A program made the position numbers and the translations under genes. This document shows, in pieces, positions 13,321 to 26,449 of a stretch of 64,000 nt of DNA (positions are counted from its first letter, which is position 1; each line of letters starts with the position of its first letter). The DNA comes from Carya illinoinensis (taxonomy: Eukaryota > Streptophyta > Magnoliopsida > Fagales > Juglandaceae). Under the pieces are notes generated by a model, which made no database searches, was not told the DNA's origin, and saw only the letters and a program-made list of their open reading frames with translations. The stretch covers positions 9,475,501 to 9,539,500 of the forward strand of contig NC_056766.1 of the NCBI RefSeq assembly GCF_018687715.1. Direction: 5' to 3'.

Positions 13321-15796
13321 GCTTCACTACACCACCAGCTTCGACGGTTTGCGTTTGGCGAAACTTTTATGGCACTCTTTCCCAAATTGCCCCCTCCTTC
13401 CCTCTCCTCTCTTCCCATACACAACGGCTCCTCCAAGTCCACCTTCTCCTACTCCGTCACCTATTTGTTTTACCATTTTACCCCTCGTCTACTATTCCTC
13501 TTTCCATGTTGATTTTGTTCTCTTTAAATAATCTTAAACCCTATTTTTTTTTTAATGACTCATTAGTTGTATATACTAATCTATAGTTTTGATTATTATA
13601 TATCAGTTTGTCACAACCCACGTGACAAGGGATCATCTAATACGCATCAGAAAAATCAATTAAGATTTTTCTATCTACGCGTGGTCATAATCACATTTTT
13701 CGAGAATATTAAAAACTAATTTAATTATACAAAATCAAACTACCTCATATCATATAATTATAATAATTTTCTTAAGTTTTTACATAAAATATAATAAATA
13801 ATTCAAATTTTAAAATTTTAAAATAATACATCGCATCTCATCTATATAACTTAATGATGTTTAGATTTATAATTTAATACGATCCTTTATTCAATAATTT
13901 TTTGGAATCAATGAATTATTTGATTATAAATATTATGAAAAATTATTCTCTAATTTTTATATTTTATAAATTAAATAGATAATAAATAGCATTAAGAGAA
14001 TTTTGGGAGTAGGGCGTAATTTGTGGATAGGAGAAAAAACCATAAGAAAAATGGAAGGAAAAGAGGAGAGAAAGAAGGGGGGAGAGAGGGAGAGAGACCC
14101 ACACAGTGGACATAGCCAGCTGGTGGTCTCCTCTGAGCACATGGGCCTTTAGTGGCTATAACCCAGTGGACCCTACAATCACTCGGTCAGAACTTGGATG
14201 GCCCCACCTTTTACAGATTTCATGGCTGTTTTAATACATACAACTCCTTGTACTTTGCTACTTTTTTTATCCACCAGAGATGTGGTCACAATTTTTCTTT
14301 TTAATTGGTACGGCTGTTGGGACAAAATTTTATCTTTATTATAAAAATGATAGTATGATAATTAAATATATAGAAGTTTTGTTATATATAATTATTTTTG
14401 TATATATTTTGTATATATTTTATTAATATAATTAGTCAAATAAGTTATTTTATATTAAAAAAATATCACTATCTATCATTAGAGTGTATAAAAAATAAGT
14501 AAAAATGATTATATATAGAATTTTTATTTATGTATTTTTATTTTTTAGTTTCTTCTTAATGGGTAAGGAAATGATTATTAGTGAATATATATTTATTTTT
14601 TTCTTAATAGTTAAGGATGTTTAAAAAATATTTAAAGAAAAAAACCCATCTATACTAGTGTGTACATTTGGTAGGCACATTAGTATTGTTCGAATAGAAA
14701 TTCAATGATTCAAGTTTTTTTTTTTGAAATTATTTTAATTTGATAATTTTAAAAAATATAAATGAGTAATGCTAGATATAGTCTTAAGATATGGACAAGC
14801 CTTGCATGTTTTATTGAAAAAAGTGAAATCTATCATTAAAAAATAATTTTTTCACGTGAATATCAGATTTACCTACATTTGTTCAAGTGAGTATACAAAG
14901 ATTGTAAACATAATTTCTTTAATTCCAATGATATATGAAATTACTAAAACTATTAGAAATGACAAAAAAGTAACAACACACTTGTCTAGTTAGTTTTGTA
15001 CCTTTTTAATACATGCATGATATAAATGGTAAAATCAAGTGTTTTTTTGTTAGGACCAAAATAAGAGGCTGGAGAGGGAATCCAATTCGTTCACTTTCAT
15101 AAAATTTCTCATTTTATTTAATTTTATCATTATAATTTTTTTAAATTCTCACAAAAAATATAATAAATAATCTAACTTTTTCAAATCTTAAAAAAAATAT
15201 TAAAAAAAATATATTCTAATAATATTTTATATAACTTTCAACTTTTATCTCATTTCATCTACAAAAACAAACGAGTCGGCCTAACAGTAGTAGTATTAAT
15301 TATGTGAACTTAATGAATCTTTTCTGCAACCATTAGAGATGAGGCTCGATCAGAGCGACTTTAAGGAGCTGCTGATCAATGAAGATTGGTAGATAGGACG
15401 GCATTGGATCACTAGTAGCCCTCGCAAAGTACTTAACTATTATTATTGTTATTAAGTTGCTAGTTGAAGAGTTGTTGGATCATTAAGAGGATTAAAACGA
15501 GCGATCGAAGTAGTTAAGAAAGCACTATCACTCACTTTGTTTTTGGGTTTTTGTTAAGGGAGAACGTCTATCAATGACACTTTAAAAAGTAAGACTATAG
15601 TTGAAAGTTTGTTTTTACCCTAATTGGTAACTATATAGTTTGTGTCACTTGGAGGCATCTTCAATTTCAAGCCTGCTCATGAGTTCCATGCTTATATATA
15701 ATATTATATGCATACTAGCTGCATGCATGTCCACAGTTCAAATCATAGGACCACACCAGATTAATAATCTAATCATGTCGATTCGTACTCGGGATC
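13321..15796. other. AT-rich intergenic DNA with MITE remnants
   Basis: No coding region is recognised. Two stretches, about 13,700-13,860 and 15,098-15,285, carry the AT-rich tracts and 'ctcatttcatct' type tails of the local MITEs but lack paired ends. The rest is low-complexity AT sequence and short homopolymers. Confidence 0.6.
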
Positions 15797-16262
15797 GATC
15801 GATCATGATTGGGATTCGTATGATTTGGAGAAATGACGTTTTTCATCTTGGAGTTTACCATTCCAATCATATGATTGGTTGATGATATGTTAAATTTTAA
15901 GTGGCTTCTCAATGAGATCAAGAAGTGCTTTAGCCACAAAAGAATTTTATAGAAGTAAATGTTCAAGCTGACATAACTTTATGAGGTTCATCAGATTGTA
16001 AAATCCATTTTTATTATAAAGTAAATCTAACTTGAGATCGATCATGATTGGGATTCATATGATTTAGAGAAATGGCGTTCTTCATCTTGTATTTTTTTCA
16101 TTTCAAATACATTACTTGATTATGTATTACACTTTAAGGGGCTTCTCATTAAAAGAAGCGTTTTAGCTACAAATTTTTTTATAAAAGTAAACTCACAAAT
16201 TGACGTAATTACGTGGTGTCTCAGATTATAAAACTATTTTTATTATAAAGTAAATATAACGT
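15797..16262. repeat. Diverged tandem duplication, about 239-bp unit
   Basis: The 17-bp start GATCGATCATGATTGGG occurs at 15797 and again at 16036. Both copies continue in parallel through 'atgattt.gagaaatg.cgtt', 'cttctca', 'ttttagc.aca' and 'tttttattataaagtaaat'. The copies differ by many substitutions and small indels, so the duplication is not recent, or two related elements inserted side by side. Confidence 0.8.
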
Positions 16263-16418
16263 ATAACATGAAATCACATCAGTTTGTAAATTTATTTTAT
16301 AAAATCTTTTACGACTATAGTTACTTCTCATTCCTTTAAGCGATTCAACTATGGGATTGCCTCACACACAAAGGCATGAGTCCATCATATGTATATATAT
16401 ATACACACACATATACAT

Positions 16419-16467
<49 letters not shown>

Positions 16468-19400
16468 TATCATGGAGCGTGCCAAACTTTTTAAGTGGGG
16501 CACAACTGAAATATTCTTTTTCCTTTTTCTTTGGGTCTCTTACTATCATGTCACAATATCATTCTTTTGTATGCATATTGAATAACTGAAACATATTATT
16601 GTTATATGTTTAAAAAAAAAAAAAAAAAGGACCTAACTACAATCTATACCTAATAATTTTCTAATAAAGTGAGTACTGTGGTACTTTTAAATTGTATGGA
16701 TTGTTAGAGGTCTGGTATCAGACAAGATAAAATCATGTACCAATTCTTACATGATTCCTTGCATGCTACCTATGACAATCCGGATTTTTAAATAATGAGA
16801 AAAACACATGACTCTGTACACTCGAACTATCAAAAAGTTTGCACTACGTAGTACGTACACACCCTAAATTATTAATATTGACACTTTGCATCCTGCATTA
16901 TCGGATAGTCAAGATTGTACTGCGTCACCAATTTTTCTTTCATTTCAACTGTCTTAATTCGATTCGGGTACTATATATAGAGTGTTAGTATTGATAATTT
17001 GAGGTACAAAGTGTAAAATTAGCTGTCACTACAAGCTGAAAACTGCTTATAATTTGTGGCTAGTTATATCTTGTTAAAATGAATATATTCTCGTCACAAA
17101 TAGTCATTCTTATTACAGATAACTCATTTTAAATGTTCACTTTTCGTGAAGTCGTTTCTAAAATATTTATTATCATGAATAGCATGCAATTATATATATA
17201 TATATATATATATGAACCTTCAATATTACTCTGGCATTTTGCTCCAAACAGAATCTCTCATTATTAAACTCATCTATGATAAGACCGATAAAATCAAATT
17301 GATTTATCATAGTATTTACATCCTATATATTATTACTGAAGAAGATTGGGAAACTCATTCCTATACTTCGAAGGAACTTTTCCATTATGATGTTGTTGTT
17401 TACCGTTACTTTGATTACATTGATGCCTGATTCAAATTTATAATGTGATATATATATCATTATATTATATATTATCTATCGTGCATGTTCTTGTGCTATG
17501 ACATGAAATGAGATCAGACCCTCATGATTTCATATGTGGTTCGAAGTAGTGGTAGACTGCAAGTTTAGCAAACTGCTCCAAAAACTGACTCTTTCTGCAG
17601 TTTTCTCGACTCCTTTCTCAGGAAGGAAGATCAACCAGAAGAGATAGATATCAAAAGATCAGAAGTGATCATAAAAGGACACCAAACCCCAAGTTCTCTT
17701 TTTCACAACCTAACTCCACCAATTCATTGGGTTTTTTGGTTCCGCCCGTTTGCTTGGAAGCAGACCAAGCAACTCGATCCATTCCTAGGACCCACCACCT
17801 GAGTCTGATCCAATCTTACCAACCTCGTTAACAAATGATCTAGATTAATTAATGATGTTATACATGTCATTTCAACAAGTAATTAATGATTATCATCGAA
17901 AGATGAAATAGAAATGGTAGCTCCCTTGCACCTTGATAGAACTGCGTGGCATGGAACTTGGAAACAAGTTTCTCAAGAGCCATTGATTATTGTATAGAAT
18001 GGTGTTAAAGGTAATCATGGTATCATCTGAAACAGTTGGAAAAAACACCTTGCACCTTAAAATTGTTGCTTTTCTTTGCAACTTTTTGATAGTTTGAGGA
18101 TATAATACATCAAAAGATGTAATTTAGACACCCAGACAGTGTGGTTTGCAAACTAAGGCTATCATCCTCAATATTTTTTATTTCTTATAGGTTATATGGT
18201 CAAGGGAACAATGTTCTGAGAGGAAAGTTCCCTTAACGTGAACGGCCGTCCAAAATACTGACTGTAACGCAATACAAAACTCTTAGTAGATCATGGACAT
18301 TGAGTACAGCCACACAGGATCCAGAAAAATTCATTTTTTTTCCAAAAAAGAAAAAAAGGCAAAACAGTGGTCTTTTTCAGAGAGGCTGTTACTTCTGCAG
18401 AAGGGTTTTCTTTATAGATTATTATTCTGCGGCATCACCCCCCACCCTTCATCCAGCCTTTTCTTTCCCCTGTGCTTTTTACCCATGTGGAGCTTTGCAT
18501 CACATGCTCCCACCACCTCGGTCCTTCACATCATAACATTATTCTCATTTCAATCCTCCTTTTCATCCAAGCTCCTCCACCCAATGCATCTTTCTGTCCC
18601 CTTTCATTCTGTCATTCTCTCATAAGCAAATCCTTTTTAGTTATCATAAATATTAATACCATAACTGTCGCTGGTTTGGACTAATCTTGTGGTCCAATTT
18701 GGGCAGTTTCTTAGTCATTTGCACTCATTCTACGGACATTAAAAACATAAAATTATGGCGTCAAAGGAGAGATGTGTATATATAATATATACATATGATT
18801 CTGATGGCATAATTATCAATGCGGTCCTCTTGTCCACTACTCATGGAGAATAGGCAATCAAATTATTCTTCTTTTTTAGTTTTTGTCTTCCACCATATCC
18901 TGTCTTGGATGACGACTGCAATGCACTCTAAAGCCCTAGTACTAGTACTAGTACTGCACTCCCTCATTTGGAGCTCTAACTTCAAAAGCTTAAGGTAGGG
19001 GAGACAGAACATGTGCATCACTGCCTTGTAGATTATCATGAAGATGCCTCAAATGTGGTCAAGCACTGGAGGTATATATTTTCTGTACTCGGGCTTTGCA
19101 TGGGATACTTGGCTATGGGGTCGCTTGCTCTGTGAGAAATCTATTCAGTAGTGGGATCCATTTCTTTTTTCTTTTTTTACATCAATTGTTTACTTTAGAG
19201 CCAGCCTTTTGGCCCAGAGGACCTTAGGCCACGGCCTAGACATGAAAACCATAGTCTATCCATAGCATTATTTAGTTTAGTATATTCTAAATGACTTTCT
19301 ACGTGGTTATTAAAATATATCACATCAATAAATACGATCACATTCAATAAAGTCTAAGTATGATGTCGGTTTAGTCTAATTTTAAATTAAATCTTAGTAT

Positions 19401-20580
19401 TTAAACACCTAACTCTTAAATTATTATATTTATTTTAACTCAAAATCTCTTTATTTATTAGACAAATAATTTTTTTTCAATTCAACACTTCTTTACACGT
19501 TAGATTCATAATTTTATAACTTTTTATAAATATATATATAAACTCATATTAATATTTAAATATATTTAAATTCATTTTAAGTGGATTCTATAAAATTTAT
19601 TTTATTATCTTAACTTATTACTATTTATAAAAAATTTAACTCATCTCAATTTAGTTTAATTTTTAAATAATAATTAAGATAAAATAATAACATTTTTATG
19701 GACAAGGACGCTGCAAATGCTGAAGTGGCATTGAATTCAAATTACTTACCTAAAAAAATCATCTAACCAAACTATGAATAACTGAAAGGACAAGTGGTCG
19801 CAGCTAAGCTGAGTTTATTTGTTCTGCTGTATGCCACACGTCTTCAAATTTTCGGCCCGTTGGGATATGCCAATTCACTCAAGCCACGCCCATTATGAAA
19901 CTGACTGACAGAACAGCTGGATCGCATTCTACATTTACAGAAAAAATTTAGTTGAGAGCAGCTCAATTCCAGCCATTGACAGAGCTTGATGAGCTCGAGC
20001 TTGATGTTGTCTGTAGTTGTATAAATGCTACAGCTCTGACCCTCCAAAGCAAGAAGATGACTGTTCGTTTTGGGGTAGGTTTGACTGGGATGCATAATCA
20101 TCCATGCAATCTGGGACTACGTGTCTTCTTTCTCACTGACGGTTCAAACCACGGGCCAAGGCCCAATTCTAGTTGCATTTCCTCACGGATCAAATGAGGT
20201 GCACGAATTCTTGATGCATATCTTGTGGGCTCTTTTTTCATAAGTTTTTGGGCCCAATGGGTGAGGATATGCTCCATAATCCACACAAAAAGTTCCTTTT
20301 TTTTTTTTTTTTAAAAATTTAATTTAATTTTATTTAATTTATTTTTTTTTTATTTTTTTATTTTTAATTTTAACCATCTCTAGACCTAACAGATATAGGC
20401 AAGTCATTTTATAGCTTAATTATCAGCATACACAATTTTTAAAGACTTTTTTTTTTTTTTTTTTTTATAAAAAATTATTTTCCAAAACTTGGCATATAAA
20501 ACTTACCACATTGACACAAGCGATCCTGAGAAGATGCGACTGATGCCATATAAGCTAAGAAAATAAGTGATTCCTGACAA
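16263..20580. other. Intergenic, no recognised gene
   Basis: This stretch contains TA-rich simple repeats at 16390-16470 and 17191-17213, a homopurine A run near 16,610, a short (CTAGTA)n run near 18,938-18,955, and poly-T runs near 20,297-20,370. Open frames such as 18293-18625 show no recognisable protein features or codon structure. I found no convincing tRNA or microRNA gene by eye. Confidence 0.55.
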
Positions 20581-20584
20581 TTTT

Positions 20585-20985
20585 TTAAATGGTTTAGAGA
20601 AGTTGTTGAGTAGTTTTGGCTCTTTCACAATCTCAAAAATTATCTCAAGATGTGAGTTCTTCTCTCACACTTATAAACTGACTGCTAATTTTTTTTTTCT
20701 ACAATCGATGTGGGATAATCCTAATAATTTCACCCTCGCACATTAGGTTTTGGGTCTAAGCAGCGACAATCTATTTCTCCTGCAAGTTGTTTGGCCTAAA
20801 ACTGTTAATAAACTTGAATTCTGATACTAATATTAGTTAGTTTTGAATCTCTTTTAACTTCAAAAACTAATTCAAGAGATGATGTTTTCTCTTCCATTTA
20901 TAAACTGATCACAAATTCCTTCTACAATTAACGTGAGACAACCCAACAAAACTTTCCTCCAATCTAATTTAGAAGAAAAATCCCT
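20585..20985. repeat. Two diverged head-to-tail copies of a repeat ending CRATGTGGGAYAATCC-like
   Basis: Both copies contain in order a 'gttttg..tct' start, 'caa.aa.taa.tcaaga', 'atgagttcttctc'-like, 'cattataaactga', 'ttctacaat.', and 'gtgggataatcc' or 'gtgagacaaccc'. Copy starts lie near 20,614 and 20,842. This type is common near plant genes, but I cannot name the family. Confidence 0.55.
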
Positions 20986-21795
20986 ATCAAAATATATGAG
21001 TCATGGATGACATCCATTACAATTCTCCCAAACTCCGTACTAAATACTGAAGAAAACTTTCATAAAGACAGGCAAAGACAAGGCAGCTTACGACCTTGCA
21101 CGTCCAACTCTACCTAGCTCATCCCATAATGTATCAAGCACAAGGATAGTTGGAACATCCCCTACCTCGTGCATTACATTGATAAACCAGTAAATTAATG
21201 CGATCTGTCACGATGTTTTCTTTTTGTTATATGTTGACCCACGTCATTCCACTTGTCTAAGGCAGGGGCGGCTCAACAGGATAAACACTATTTTTGCTTG
21301 CCTAACTCCCACCATTAAAAAGTTTATTAAGTATAAATAAATTCACATATTAATTTATATATTAATATTAATTTTTTTATATTTGATATTTAAATTAATA
21401 TTATTTTTAATAAAATTTATTTTTTATTAATAATATTAAATTATACACATATTAATACGTAATTATACTTACAATTAAATTTTTTTCCAACTTAATTTAT
21501 CTCATACATATAATACATAACTATTTTTTTTAATAATAATGTTATATATAAGTCTAGAAAATGCAAATCTTATGCCGTCCTTACACCAAAAAATAAGAAA
21601 AAAGAAAAAGATAGTCTACTATTTAAAAATAAATGGATTTCATTGTTTATTTAAAAAGGTTTGCACGTTCTAAACCTATACATATTATTTTCTTTTATAA
21701 AAGAGACCCACGTAACGGTAATGCGTAATTTTTTATAATCTTTAGCCCGTACAATGTTATACCGCACGGACTTGATCACATTGGCAGATTTATGG

Positions 21796-22077
21796 CTCGG
21801 TTGGACACTTGGAATATTTCAAAATTTTATAAATAATAATAAAATAATTTATGTTAAAGATATTTTATTGAGTTTTGTGTTTTGTTTTAAAATTTGTAAA
21901 AGTTATATTAGTTTTTGTATTTAGGTAATGATTAGGTAAAAAATTAAAGATTTGAAAATTGAAAAGTATTTTATGTTTGAGCAATAGAGTTAGAGTACAT
22001 ACAATCCTCATTTGAGGATTACTCATGCAATTATATTTAAAAAAATTTCAAAATTATAATAATATCTTTTTTTAAAA

Positions 22078-22130
<53 letters not shown>

Positions 22131-22272
22131 TATCCTTATTTATCAAGAGGATTGAAGAGGCAGTCCCTCACTTAGGACTGCAAGTAGAATTTCTCTTAAG
22201 GGATATTTGTGAATAAAATTATAAGAAATTTTCAAAACTTTGAGAATTCTCATCTCTATGGCCAAACACACT
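21796..22272. mobile_element. Nested MITEs with a central (TA)n tract
   Basis: The outer ends, 'cggttggacacttgg..tttcaaaattttataa' and 'ttataagaaattttcaaaactttgag..ggccaaacac', are imperfect inverted repeats. Inside, about 22,003-22,195, is a second foldback: 'agtacatacaatcctcatttgagg' on the left and 'cctcacttaggactgcaagtagaatt' on the right. A (TA)n tract at 22080-22127 lies near its centre. Limits are approximate. Confidence 0.6.
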
Positions 22273-22507
22273 TTTTTTTTTTTTTAATTTTTTTTGAGTT
22301 TATTCTTTTTAAACTAATTTAATTCTTTTATTAATTATCCATATGCCAAACATTTAGTAAAAAATAAATTAATAAAAATATGATGTGTAGGTTTATGTTT
22401 AGAATTTTTCTTAACAGAATTCCTACAATTCATGAGATATACTAAGTAATGGCACATGCATCCTAGAAATCTTGCCAATTTCCAAATCTTTTGTTTCCCA
22501 ATATTAG

Positions 22508-22670
22508 GGGTGGGCAGCGGAGTCTGCCCGCTAACCCCACCCTATCCACCTTACCCCTGCATGGGCGGACGGGCTCATGTGGGGACCCCACCCCCGCATG
22601 AAATATTCTAAGCGGGGGCAAGGGGCGAGTAGGGTTCAACCCCGCCCCAATTTCTCCCTCCCTGCATTCA
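22508..22670. repeat. GC-rich repeat fragment, hAT-end-like
   Basis: A sharply GC-rich block in AT-rich surroundings starts GGGGTGGGCAGCGG and is full of CCCGC/CCCCAC blocks. This resembles ends of Tip100-type hAT elements, but a matching inverted end and target duplication were not found, so it may be a fragment. Confidence 0.4.
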
Positions 22671-24655
22671 ATATTTATATTTATAAATATATATTTATAT
22701 ATATATATATATTTATATTTTACAAATTATATATATTATAATTTGTAGATTTGTTCACAAGATTATATATGATATGGACACTCTAAGCTAACTTTATATA
22801 AAACTTCAAAACCATATAATAGTCTTACTTGAAGATAGCACCCTACCAATATTAATAAATTCCCTCTTAAAGTACGCGAGGCCCGTTAGTTCAATGTCTG
22901 TCCATTTTTCTTCATTTCTATTTCAGGTCAAATCCTCAATATTCTTACATCAAAACAGCAATTGTTGATGGAAATCAGGCAGAGAAATCGGTCCTTCATT
23001 GGTCATTGCATATATTATTATCTTCTTTATGAGCCATTGCATATATTATTAATTTATTAGAAAGAAAATATCAAACACCATTGATTATTGGGTTAAAGAA
23101 GGGCTAATTTTACAAGAAAAAAAATAAATTGATAAGTTAGATGTGATGTGTACCTTAGATTTTTCACAGTAATAAAGTTTTACAATTGAAAAATAATATT
23201 TACAGTCATAAAATATACAAGTGCCGAGCACTCTTTTTAAAAAATATGAGTAAATATGATACCCACATAAAAAAAATTAATTTTTTAATAATAGAACCAA
23301 ATTTTTTTTAAAAAAATATATGATACTTGCATAATTCATGATTGTATATAATATTACTAAAATTAATATAATATATCTATTTACAAATCATATTGAAGTC
23401 AACAATGGCAAAGTCATTAACATGACGTTTGAATTTGTGGTGGTTCGCATGTATTGTGATAAAACTCTGAATTTTGGAGCACATGCATGCCCCAAATTCT
23501 CACTTTTTGGTTTCCCTTCGTATTCTTCAACCTATAAATATATGTGTATATCTTATATTGATCTCCCACCTACCTTTTAGCAAAGAATTCACACATGTCT
23601 GTGCTTTGAAAATATTCTTCTCATTCCCGTTTGCATACCACAATTTCTTTTCTTCATCTCTCCAAAGCAATTGAACAGCGATATGAGGAATAAAACCTTT
23701 TAAATTTCAAGTGAAATGGATAATATTCTCTTAATTGTATAGATTATATACTTTTTTTTTAATGCTTTGCATTAATTTTACCAATAAACTAAGCAAGTTG
23801 TCATAATTCTTAACCAAATCTTTGTTTACCGCTGTGATCAAAGAGTCCAAAGACTCCATGGTGTTTACAATCGAACACAAGCAAGCTCGACTTGGCCTAA
23901 TGGACCGCGTCCTTGATAGAATATCTTCGTGGTCAAACTATTTTTCTTACCTGATCATGTCCAACCCGAACATTTTTTATTATGTTTTCTTAAAAAATAT
24001 ATAGAAATACTACTTATCATCTTTACATCAATACCCATATATGGTTTGTCATTTTTCTCATTGTATTTAAACTCATATATTTACACATTAATATATGTAC
24101 TTAGATAAAAAGATAAAAATGACAAATCATATATTGATCTGTGGTGTAAGAGATTATTAGAATTCACATGAATTTTCATTACGAGCCTCACTTTTTATCT
24201 AGAAAAAAATCTAATTACGAATACAATTGCGTATTAATATGTACACTACTCTAATGTGATTAGTCAAAAAGTAAATTTTATTAAAAATAATGTTAATTTA
24301 AATTTTAAATACGAAGGAATCAGTATTTGTACGTAAATTAATACATAATTTTATTTGTATTTAACAAAATTTTTTTTATCTAAGAGAGTAAGAAACTTGT
24401 ACACCCTGTAACTTCTATTTGTATTATTTCAAAAAGTTACCAACAGTATCTTGATATTCACAAGGGAATAAAATGGTTTCTCAAAGGGAAAATAAATAAA
24501 TAAAGAAACAAACAAAACAAGAAGTTGATTGGCCAAAAATGACAACCCAAATGTGGTCAGCATCTGCAAGGTGTTCTATCTGCATTTCTCGGAGATGAGG
24601 AAGCCACTTGAGGTTTGCTTTTGAATTGATCAAAGAGCCTCTTGTTTTTTCTATT
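22671..24655. other. Intergenic AT-rich DNA and probable 3' flank of the SPRY gene
   Basis: No supported gene is present. Short open frames, for example 23822-24004, have no recognisable domain. The last few hundred bases before 24,656 probably include the 3' UTR of the minus-strand SPRY gene; no polyadenylation site can be assigned confidently. Confidence 0.5.
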
Positions 24656-26449
24656 TTACGACATCGCATTTGAGGGTCTTCCGCTATCTTCCAAGACAAT
24701 TTCAAACAGTTGATCAACCTCTGTTTCTTGTTCAGAACCTCTTGCCTGTTTAGCAGTGCTATTCTGGCTGCCTCTGATTGTACTCGAATTAAGCCTCTGG
24801 GAATCGAATGTCATTGAGAAGAGATCTCTGCTGTCTTCATACCCCACATCGACAGCAGGGGAATTCAGATCATCATGCGGGCGAACAAAGCAAGGATTTG
24901 CTGTCCTCTGCGCATTTGCAGGGCCATAGGCGAAGACGCTTTGTCCCAGATTAACCAGAACCAAGATATCAGTGTTTGCAGCTAGAGTTGGATACAATGG
25001 TGTCCCAAATTCTTCTGACTTGCAATGGACAACATGTACCAGCTCTGAATCTACTGTGAAATACACCTTCTTCTGCCGAGGATCAAATCCACAACCAATC
25101 ACTTTATCTGTTCTTCCCCAATCTGCTTCTTTCGATTCGAACACCAGTTTGATTCCTGAAAGAAGAAACCCAAGATGTCACATTTCAACATTAATATTAG
25201 GCAATAAAAAAAGTTTGCTGTTATCTGCAGAAAGGTAAGCAAGAAGTAATGTAGCAGAGATGTATGCATATGCAAGGAAATTCTCCATTGTTTTTGGTCA
25301 ACTCCTCCCAAATAAACGAAAAAATTGGCACATGAATTATTAAAACGAAACATGAATTATTCCAACATTGTACTTTTTTCTTTTTGCTTTTGTTTTAGAT
25401 TATGGGTATTCCTTCCAATCGCTATTTCATATGCAGACTGTTCTCTTTTATACCGTTTATTATAAGCATCCCTGCTTTATCCCTCTGCAATATGGAACTG
25501 TTGAAATCCTACATAAAAGAGAATAGAACTCACCATCAAGATAGAGAGAACCGTCGGAGTTGTATCCGATGCTTCCTGGATAGCTGCCGGGAAGTTTCGA
25601 AGGAAGAGAGCCTCCGGCAGTCAGCCCCAGTGAAAGCTTTACTGCTTCACCGTTCCCACTTTCTTCAAAAATGTCAACCTTCAATTCTTCAATGTTGTTA
25701 ACTCTTTGACTGCTGGTAACATGGATTAAGGAATCTGAAATGGCTTTCGCATTTGAATTCTCTTGTATTAGTTTAGTCTTCTCACCTTCCTCCTTCGCCT
25801 TGCCAACCGATTCCTTGTAATCACCATGAGTATGCAGAATTGTGATCTCGAAATAGGCTTCTTGAGGAAAAGAAGAAGAATTGTTTCCCAAGGGCGGGCC
25901 TGGCAAAGGCAAAGCTGCCCTAACTACAGACGCAGCAGCCATGGAAGGTTGGCTTATGCTCACTTTTTTCACCCCAGAATTGAACCTTATCTTCTGCATG
26001 AATTCCAACGATCCCTGACCAACTTCCCACATCATCTCAGCCTCGGTCTCGATTCCCTGATCACCGACAGCGCATAAACCCAACAACGTTGATCTTGTCG
26101 TCGACGATTTGTTGCCGGTGAAAGCAAATTGAGACCATCCATTCTCGACGGCATCGTTAACCAGCGATGGATGATCAGCCCAACTAAACAGAGGTTTCAC
26201 CGAAACCCCTCGTGAGAAACCGTACTGATTCCCTCTTCTTCTGACATCTAAGTATCGAGGTTGATGATGAACGCTCGCAGTTTGTTGAACTCTTGCAGAA
26301 CTCCCAACTGTTGCTCGAAAGCTCGGAGCTTTTGGTGCGAAATCTTTACGTTCTCTTAAACAAAAACACCGCCAAACCAAAAGAATCAAAAGGAACGTAA
26401 CAATTCCGACGGACAGGGCCACCACTATAACCAGCGTCAATCCAAGCAT
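24656..26449 (-). CDS. Membrane-anchored SPRY-domain protein, two exons
   Basis: Exon 1 is 25534-26449 and exon 2 is 24656-25155; the 378-nt intron 25156-25533 is GT-AG with phase 1, giving 1,416 nt and 471 residues. Residues about 4-26 form one hydrophobic helix followed by WRCFCLRERK, a typical single membrane anchor with basic residues after it. The middle and exon 2 carry a SPRY (concanavalin-like) fold: YFEITI, then IGYNSDGSLYLDG across the intron, then VIGCGFDPRQKKVYFTVD, and FGTPLYPTLAAN. Arabidopsis has a small family of such SPRY proteins of similar length. The N-terminal membrane segment plus SPRY recalls yeast Ssh4/Ear1, which recruit the Rsp5 ubiquitin ligase, but no PY motif was identified, so that role is only an analogy. 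The C-terminal about 80 residues are polar and probably disordered. Confidence 0.9.

Noticed and set aside
17745..17775. Short hairpin TTGCTTGG..CCAAGCAA as a microRNA candidate
   Set aside because: The stem is only 8 bp, far shorter than a plant microRNA precursor.
18293..18684. Overlapping open frames of 70-110 codons
   Set aside because: Three frames are open at once in pyrimidine-rich, low-complexity DNA; no recognisable domain or gene context.
19952..20286. Open frames on both strands near 20.1 kb
   Set aside because: Higher GC than the surroundings, but no domain, no splice context and competing frames.
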